Shown here: positions 26,557 to 30,549 of the stretch, one piece after another
Layout of the letters: the number at the start of each line of letters is the position of its first letter
Position numbering within the stretch: the stretch's first letter is position 1
Assembly: GCF_000485595.1 (NCBI RefSeq)
Contig: NW_014577180.1
Location: 610,690 to 641,238, forward strand
Length of the DNA stretch: 30,549 nucleotides
Direction: 5' to 3'
From: Priapulus caudatus
Taxonomy: Eukaryota; Priapulida; Priapulimorpha; Priapulimorphida; Priapulidae
Notes under the pieces: model-generated
The model's input: only the letters and a program-made list of their open reading frames with translations
Databases searched by the model: none
Told to the model about the DNA's origin: nothing
Made by a program: the position numbers and the translations under genes

Positions 26557-27819
26557 TATTTATAAAGTAAACGTTTCGGCTACTTCATTCATGCGATATA
26601 CGTTTATGAGTTAACGCGAGCAGCGAGATAACCGTGTTTGGTGGGGACAATCACAGCTCAGATGCTGGCGATGAAATCTTGCGAGGTGTTGCCACTATGA
26701 GACTGTTTTACATGTCACTGATGTAAACAAACATTTGTTCACACTATCCCCTTCCTATAATACATACAAAATACTATGAAAGGTGTTCAGTGGTTTGTTA
26801 TAAAAGGTAAGATATATTGTAATATTGTAATGTAACAGCTCTGTATATATATAATATATATATTAATTCGAAATATAATGAGAGGAATACTTGTTCGGTT
26901 GTGCTGGGAAAATGTCATTATACTGCCCTAATTAATTATTGCATTGCTTTTTTTCTACACATTGTAACATATTAGCAAAGGCTCACCTACATATATTCAA
27001 GAGCTATATAATACCTAATAAATAGGTATAATAAATAGGTATTATTAGCTCATGATATATTCATATGAGATTACATTTGCAGTTTTTCACTATATGATAC
27101 AAAGAGCGTATAAAGAAGGTACGCTTTATACTCTTCTTATACGCTATATATACGCTTCTTTATACGCTCCTGATGATACGGATCATAGACAATATCCTAC
27201 ATTTAAATATATTACACACGGTGCGGTGATTTATAGTATATAATTCTTAAGTTTTTGTTGTTATAAATAATATTAATACTTCCTTACCTAGTATTTGGCA
27301 TTAAAGCTACGTATCTGTAGTTAATATATGTATATATATATAACTCGACTCCATGAGAGCGAGCAAATACAAAGAGGTAAGCATGGACTAAGCACTGTAC
27401 AGTAAACATTATATAGTATACATAATTATAGTCCACATGCAGGTCACTGGGCGAAGTCATCAGCATCAAGTGGTAAATTACGAACTTACGGAACGTATTA
27501 CGGATCTCAAGAAGCTGATGATATAGTCGGTGACTATAATAATATAGAGTTTATTTTGCCAGTACACGTGCGTACGAACGCGCGTACTCACCACGTGTAT
27601 AAGCTGGGATAGTCGCAGGCCGAGCTTCGCCGTGACCTTGTCGGTCCTGTTCGTCACGGGTCGTATCAGTCGGTTGTATTTACTTAGCAGGTCGTCATAC
27701 AAACGCTTCGAGTCCGGGTTGCCGTCGCAGGCGGTGTAGTGCAGCAGGACGAGCAGGGACAGCCAGAGGAAAGCTTCACTACAGCGATGCAGCACGGCCC
27801 GAGCGTTCACGAGCAACAT
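18391..27819 (-). CDS. Nicotinic acetylcholine receptor subunit (whole gene, 5 coding exons)
   Basis: Joining 27819-27592, 22593-22549, 22068-21959, 21666-20721 and 18570-18391 gives 502 aa plus stop, the normal subunit length. Features by residue: signal peptide (about 1-33, core [10 protein letters not shown]); helix motif [21 protein letters not shown]-glycosylation sites NRT (57) and NTS (198); loop D WLRQEW (88-93); loop [14 protein letters not shown] (119-131); Cys-loop C161-C175 with exactly 13 residues between, ending FPFDHQSC; loop B GSWTYNG (W182); loop C with C231 and C236; M1 (about 250-273), M2 (279-298), M3 (about 307-332), M4 (about 450-476). GEK before M2 predicts a cation channel. 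Oddities: Phe126 where alpha subunits have Tyr93, no vicinal CC pair, and M2 apparently two residues short. It resembles the heteromeric muscle/neuronal and insect alpha/beta class more than alpha7. It would act in the plasma membrane as part of a pentamer. Confidence 0.95.
19397..19410 (-). promoter_or_regulatory. CTCF-like motif, weaker
   Basis: Minus strand reads CCGCTAGGTGGCGA, agreeing with CCASYAGRKGGCRS at 12 of 14 positions. Binding is not shown. Confidence 0.2.
19583..19671. repeat. Compound (CA)/(GCAC)/(AT) microsatellite
   Basis: ACACAC, then about seven GCAC units, CACACACA, then about 13 AT units. Confidence 0.9.
20093..20520. repeat. Long alternating purine-pyrimidine GT/GC tract
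   Basis: About 430 bp dominated by GTGC, GTGT, GTAC and GCGC steps, with occasional GTTC breaks. The strand switches to CA/CG-type sequence after 20460. It is Z-DNA-prone. All Cys/Val/Arg- or His/Thr-rich ORFs across it come from this bias. Confidence 0.85.
20521..20660. repeat. Inverted repeat 61 nt inside the intron after the M1-M3 exon
   Basis: 20521-20559 and the reverse complement of 20622-20660 agree at 36 of 39 positions. Similarity continues less exactly outward through ACGCAAACACAAGT-like text. The loop is about 62 nt and includes a C10 run (20571-20580). A further partial copy of the outer segment lies at 20682-20709, almost touching the donor at 20720. Confidence 0.8.
20721..21666 (-). 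CDS. Receptor exon 4: Cys-loop, M1-M3 and cytoplasmic loop
   Basis: 946 nt, phase 2 to phase 0. It merges what are often several exons: Cys-loop, loops B and C, M1, M2, M3 and nearly all of a cytoplasmic loop of about 105 residues. The loop ends in an amphipathic segment [17 protein letters not shown] before M4. Acceptor TTTGCGCAG; donor AACGGG|GTGAGT. It is strongly GC-rich, which leaves several long shadow ORFs on both strands. Confidence 0.95.
21959..22068 (-). CDS. Receptor exon 3: conserved 110-nt exon
   Basis: Exactly 110 nt, phase 0 to phase 2, encoding [16 protein letters not shown] through WLPDIVLFN (loop A). Acceptor ATATTACAG; donor AACAA|GTAGGA. The split codon AA|C gives the second Asn of FNNADG. 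Its size and phase match the corresponding exon of vertebrate and insect subunit genes. Confidence 0.95.
22069..22548. other. Receptor intron 2, 480 bp
   Basis: AT-rich, no features beyond its GT-AG ends. The 292-bp intron 3 (21667-21958) is similar, with short direct repeats of a TACATACTGATTCGTATAAAC type around 21690-21840. Confidence 0.6.
22549..22593 (-). CDS. Receptor exon 2: conserved 45-nt exon
   Basis: Exactly 45 nt, phase 0 at both ends, encoding [15 protein letters not shown], the loop D region. This tiny exon is an ancient feature of nicotinic receptor genes. Acceptor TTTTTTAG; donor CAG|GTCAGT. It is too short to appear as an ORF. Confidence 0.95.
22677..22967 (+). CDS. Unassigned 96-codon ORF inside receptor intron 1
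   Basis: Starts at MERFQQKN and ends at a TGA at 22965-22967. Unlike most ORFs here it is not a microsatellite translation: it has mixed composition, six Cys (such as [21 protein letters not shown]) and few biased runs. No signal peptide, membrane helix or recognised domain. Lies antisense to the receptor, starting 84 bp upstream of exon 2. It could be an old exon of a nested gene, a transposon remnant or chance; I cannot decide. Confidence 0.15.
   Translation: MERFQQKNATLPFYYMHKGGAWVGLRSDLLLNNKANYNYALHGHCKDTFIDDEIFCRNTIKPNSIICYEISAGQAGHTAVCCRSDNMVRTGEALYT
24780..24805. repeat. Short palindrome CCATTTTGAA/TTCAAAATGG
   Basis: Two 10-bp arms separated by A within GGCCATTTTGAAATTCAAAATGGCGGCC. 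It lies inside a region of dispersed-repeat character that also contains ATGGTGGCCATCTTAGAT at about 24600. Confidence 0.8.
24867..24955 (+). repeat. Dispersed repeat copy A
   Basis: Text such as ACATGAGTGCCAAGAATCTA, CCCAAAA and ACATAAGCCCATAGACTA recurs in reverse orientation at 30478-30549. The two copies differ by scattered changes and small indels, and similarity fades on the 3' side after GACTA. Probably a transposable element fragment. Confidence 0.7.
25510..25700. repeat. Polypyrimidine tract (CTTT/CTCT)n
   Basis: About 190 bp almost free of purines on the plus strand, with CTTTCTCT and CCCGCTCTCT units. It is purine-rich in the sense of the receptor transcript. The Ser/Leu/Phe-rich ORF across it is an artefact. 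Such tracts can form triplex DNA. Confidence 0.9.
25883..25992. repeat. CA/CG alternating tract
   Basis: CACACGCACGCGCAC-type purine-pyrimidine alternation of about 110 bp; Z-DNA-prone. A short GTCT run follows at about 26142-26161. Confidence 0.85.
26427..26560. repeat. GTGC/GT alternating tract
   Basis: GTGCGTGCGTGTGTGC-type sequence ending in about ten pure GTGC units (26520-26558). Confidence 0.9.
27104..27169. repeat. Compact palindrome related to the 14.6-kb fold-back element
   Basis: GAGCGTATAAAGAAG (27104-27118) pairs exactly with CTTCTTTATACGCTC (27155-27169). A third partial copy, CTTCTTATACGCT, lies between them at 27133-27145. The motif equals the terminal sequence of the element at 14617-15291, so this is probably an internally deleted family member. 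Confidence 0.75.
27592..27819 (-). CDS. Receptor exon 1: signal peptide and N-terminal helix
   Basis: 228 nt, phase 0 at the donor (CACGTG|GTGAGT). The start was chosen at ATG 27819-27817 because its context is good (GCCAGCCATGT) and the next 30 residues make a signal peptide just before [11 protein letters not shown]. The frame is open up to another ATG at 27963, which would add 48 non-hydrophobic residues; a CACCGCAG just before that ATG looks like an acceptor, so a 5' UTR intron may end there. Confidence 0.88.
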
Positions 27820-27963
27820 GGCTGGCCCGTGCGACACTTGGAGCGTAGCGTCGGCATCTGGCGATCGCTTCAAACCAGTAATAAATGAACGTAATGCTTC
27901 GTGATACGCGCAGCACGTGGCGGGCGCCGTGGTTGCTACTACCGTATTCCGCCGCAGCGACAT

Positions 27964-28390
27964 CTGCGGTGAAATTAAGCAGACGCAAGGCGCAACGCGT
28001 TAGCTGACGTGTGGCAGCGATGATGTTGGCAATCGCTAGTGCTGCACGCGCACGTGCGCGCGCTCGCGTGTAGGTGCGTGCATGGGCGCGCGCTCATATC
28101 CTCCTATACAACGCGGGTGTGGGCACCGGGCGCAACAGCGTGCCTACGCATAGGTTAGCGCATATAGGCGCATGAGTGTGCTTGTGCATTTTCACGTACG
28201 TTTGCGAACTGAGGGTGTACGTGTGTGCGTGCGTGCATGCGTGTGTGCCGGGATGCGTAGATATGTGTGCTCGGGCATGTGGTTGGGTGTGTGTATCAGA
28301 GCGCTGCATGGCGTATATGTGTATATACGTGAGTATGTGTGGGTAGGCGGGTCGTCTATACGCACAAAGGTGTGAGCAGGATGGCTGTAA
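27964..28390. other. Immediate upstream flank of the receptor gene, GT/GC-rich
   Basis: CpG- and GTGC-rich sequence with alternating purine-pyrimidine blocks (about 28035-28090 and 28190-28370). It may hold the 5' UTR and promoter, but no TATA box or initiator could be assigned. Confidence 0.3.
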
Positions 28391-28464
28391 TGGATGGATG
28401 GATGGATGGATGGATGGATGGATGGATGGATGGATGGATGGATGGATGGATGGATGGTGGATGG
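28391..28464. repeat. (GGAT)n microsatellite
   Basis: About 17 uninterrupted TGGA units, then a slightly broken copy. Confidence 0.95.
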
Positions 28465-28689
28465 AGAAATGTCGATGAAATAAAAGATTATGTAAATTAA
28501 AGCTAGTTTAGACTACTATTTATTGGGCGTGTGGCTACTTATAACAAAACCCGGACTACATGTGACCTGCTGCTAATTTCACGAATTTTAACTAAATTGC
28601 GATGATGATCATTAATTAGATTTCATATATTGCTTGGCAACTCGCTGCTAATCGCAATCTTTCTTTATGAGATAATATCAGCATGCGAC

Positions 28690-28935
28690 GCACCCGCGTC
28701 CACGTCTCCTCAACGCACGCACGCGCACATGTTCGCGTACGCAACGTTATAGTTCGACAGGAAGCGCACGATAGCGCATCGAAGATGAAATGGCATCCAC
28801 GATCCACTTTTTTCTTGCCGACACCCGGACTCGTCTGCTAAAGCGTAACACATGCGACAGCGTCGGAATTCGCAGCGAGACGAAGTCACTGCACGCACAG
28901 TGGCAGCGGCGCGGGGGCGTGGCAGGTGACACGTG
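28690..28935. other. GC-rich, CpG-bearing patch upstream of the receptor
   Basis: A block much richer in GC and CpG than its surroundings. Overlapping minus-strand ORFs (28616-28976) show no recognisable protein. Possible promoter or 5' UTR sequence of the minus-strand receptor gene; this is a composition-based guess. Confidence 0.2.
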
Positions 28936-29149
28936 GCATATGTGATATCATGCAGGCTTCCATGCACCAGCCACACGCCATCACAAGCGATGTTGATATC
29001 ACCCGATGCGACACTGAAAATAACTCTGAACTACTGAAAAAGAATATATGAGAATCCTTACAGTATATATAAATATACCTACTAATACATGTTACTAACC
29101 TAAAATATGGTTGGTCGAACTGGAAACAGTATAGCTTTGACAAAGTCGC

Positions 29150-29320
29150 AAATACTTTTTTATGAGAGGTTCTGTTGAAGGGTTCCAGGGAGGCGCTGAG
29201 AAGGATTCCAGGAAAGGTTTTGGTAAAGATTTAGGGCGTATTTCGGAAAGTATTACGGGAAGGAATGTGGGAAGGATTTTTGAGTAGAACTCCTGGAATG
29301 ATTTCGGGTAGGTAGATTGA
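29150..29320. repeat. Degenerate GGAAGGATTTT-like repeat
   Basis: Words such as AGGATTCCAGGAAAGGTTTTGG, GGAAGGATTTTTGAG and CTGGAATGATTTCGG recur at irregular spacing. The minus-strand ORF across it (29095-29433) reads as Pro/Ser/Phe-rich repeats and is most likely a by-product. Confidence 0.5.
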
Positions 29321-29543
29321 TAGTGGCACGAGTTACTGTTATAATAAGAGCGGTAATGACCGACAATGAGTTGATTGCAGGAAAACCTGTCCATCAACAC
29401 TTGTGTGAGTGAACTGTTACTAGTACCAGCCACCTCGACACTACAACACCATAATAATAGAGCAGCACATAATTATGTTAATTATGTTACGTGTTATACG
29501 TTATGATATGTTTATGTGTTAAATTGCAAGTTCTCGCAGCAAA

Positions 29544-30177
29544 ATGCATAGATATACCTACTGTGAGCTAGTCCATGTTGTAAAAATCCACTACAACTTA
29601 TTTGTATTGCTACTTTCACAATATGTCTTCATAAAATCTAATCGAAAAAACTTCTCTAACGAAAGTAGCACCACACGATGTTTCCACAGTGTTTACACAT
29701 CCGGTACACTGTCGAGCGAACGTTGTGCTACATTAATAGCTCTTTTCTATGATAACACGTGTTATACTTTATTGTTCAATGTTTACTCAGTACAAAATTG
29801 GGAAATTTGTTTAAATCATATGTTATCTACATTACTTGTGCAATTAGAAAACGCCGAAAACGCGTCGGACGAAGTTTTGACATGTTCTAGTTCGGAGCAC
29901 ATTTCTGGCTCAATGAGAACATTTCGTGATATTTGAAACTGCAAGTATGCTCACAGTAGGTGTATGTAGGCTTTTTGTTGCGAGGTTTAACCACATTAAA
30001 GCTCACGCCTGTCTCGCATTAGGCATGTGCAACACTTCCACTGTGGCGCTAGCCTATAAGGGACGATTATTTGCATACGTTTGCCTATTATGTATAGACA
30101 AGCTCGCAACGACAGCCATCTTATGCTTTTGCGTAACACGTTTCAAATTCTGCTTTCCCCCAATCCACTGCTATTAA
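29544..30177 (+). pseudogene. Two adjacent unassigned ORFs, possible transposon remnant
   Basis: A 130-codon ORF (29544-29936) and an 83-codon ORF (29926-30177) overlap slightly in different frames, as one frame-shifted coding region would. The first has mixed composition (SSERCATLIALFYDN, NWEICLNHMLSTLLVQLEN, CSSSEHISGSM). I recognise no domain. They sit next to the repeat at the window edge and precede an AATAAA at about 30356, so a decayed transposon gene is possible. Chance ORFs cannot be excluded. Confidence 0.2.
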
Positions 30178-30477
30178 GATTAATGGAAGTAATCTTTCTA
30201 TTAACGAAAGAAACTCGAGTTAGAACAACATTTGTATAATAGAATTAATGTTATTTTTATTGTATCAATTAGTAGAATACATTCTTTATAAAGCAATAGG
30301 GTCAGCAAATGTACGAAGTAAATCTCGGAACAGATCTTGACAGAGTTTAATGCGGAATAAACTTATTCATATATCCTAGCAGCGAGTTAGCTAATGTATA
30401 ATAAATGCATTTAATTTAATTTCTAGTTATCTTCATTTCATTCTTTTCACAACAAATGGTTTGAGAATCTAGTATGG

Positions 30478-30549
30478 CGTTTGTAGTCTGTGGGCTTATG
30501 TATAAAAAGCAAAATTTTGGGTAGATTCTTGGCACCCATGTTTAAACAC
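30478..30549 (-). repeat. Dispersed repeat copy B, running off the window
   Basis: The reverse complement reads GTGTTTAAACATGGGTGCCA, then AGAATCTACCCAAAATTTTG, then ACATAAGCCCACAGACTA. It matches copy A (24867-24955) with scattered differences; the spacer is shorter here. The rest of the element lies outside the window. Confidence 0.7.

Larger units (their letters stand above)
22594..27591. other. First receptor coding intron, 5.0 kb
   Basis: Contains the ORF at 22677-22967, a T-rich region with repeated TTATGTTA words (about 23100-24150), a small CA/CGCA microsatellite (24242-24271), a dispersed repeat (24360-24960), a polypyrimidine tract (25510-25700), two GTGC-type tracts and a fold-back remnant (27104-27169). 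No further receptor exon is needed: exon 1 (phase 0) joins directly to the 45-nt exon. Confidence 0.75.

Noticed and set aside
27820-27963. Upstream in-frame ATG of the receptor adding 48 residues
   Set aside because: It would bury the signal peptide internally, its context is weak, and a possible acceptor directly precedes it.
29095-29433. 112-codon minus-strand ORF
   Set aside because: Mostly a translation of the degenerate GGAAGGATTTT-like repeat, with no recognised domain.

Overview
This is a stretch of animal nuclear DNA, probably from an invertebrate. Coding exons are short, GC-rich at third positions and separated by GT-AG introns. Non-coding DNA is AT-rich and full of GT, AT, GA, TCTG, GGAT and GTGC microsatellites, fold-back elements and MITE-like insertions. 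A degenerate array of CCTAA pentamers (TTAGG on the other strand, the arthropod-type telomere unit) at 11458-11600 hints at an arthropod or related ecdysozoan, but this is weak evidence and the species cannot be named.

Two multi-exon genes can be rebuilt in full on the minus strand. (1) At 27819 to 18391 is a nicotinic acetylcholine receptor subunit (Cys-loop ligand-gated channel): five coding exons, 502 aa, with signal peptide, Cys-loop, M1-M4, and the conserved 45-nt and 110-nt exons of the family. (2) At 9660 to 3238 is an SLC16/MCT-family transporter: five coding exons, 675 aa, every coding intron in phase 1, with a cytosolic loop of about 245 residues. A third gene is probably clipped at its 3' end: a plus-strand terminal exon (2102-2274) encodes one membrane segment and a short tail, convergent with the transporter.

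Layout: 1-700 is an inverted satellite block; 685-937 is a T-rich tract between 19-bp direct repeats; 1508-2274 holds candidate plus-strand exons; 2275-9668 is the transporter; 9.7-18.4 kb is intergenic DNA with a GA tract, telomere-like pentamers, a long GT tract, a nested MITE cluster (12521-14264) and a 675-bp fold-back element (14617-15291); 18.4-27.8 kb is the receptor gene, whose 5-kb first coding intron and 2.1-kb last intron hold most of its repeats; 27.96-30.55 kb is upstream flank with a GGAT array, a GC-rich patch, unassigned ORFs and one end of a dispersed repeat. No functional link between the two genes is evident beyond shared orientation.

The most interesting observations are in the receptor: M2 appears two residues shorter than the family standard just after the 9' position, and loop C has two cysteines four residues apart instead of the vicinal pair of alpha subunits. 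A 39-bp inverted repeat (36 of 39 matching) also lies just inside the intron after the M1-M3 exon.
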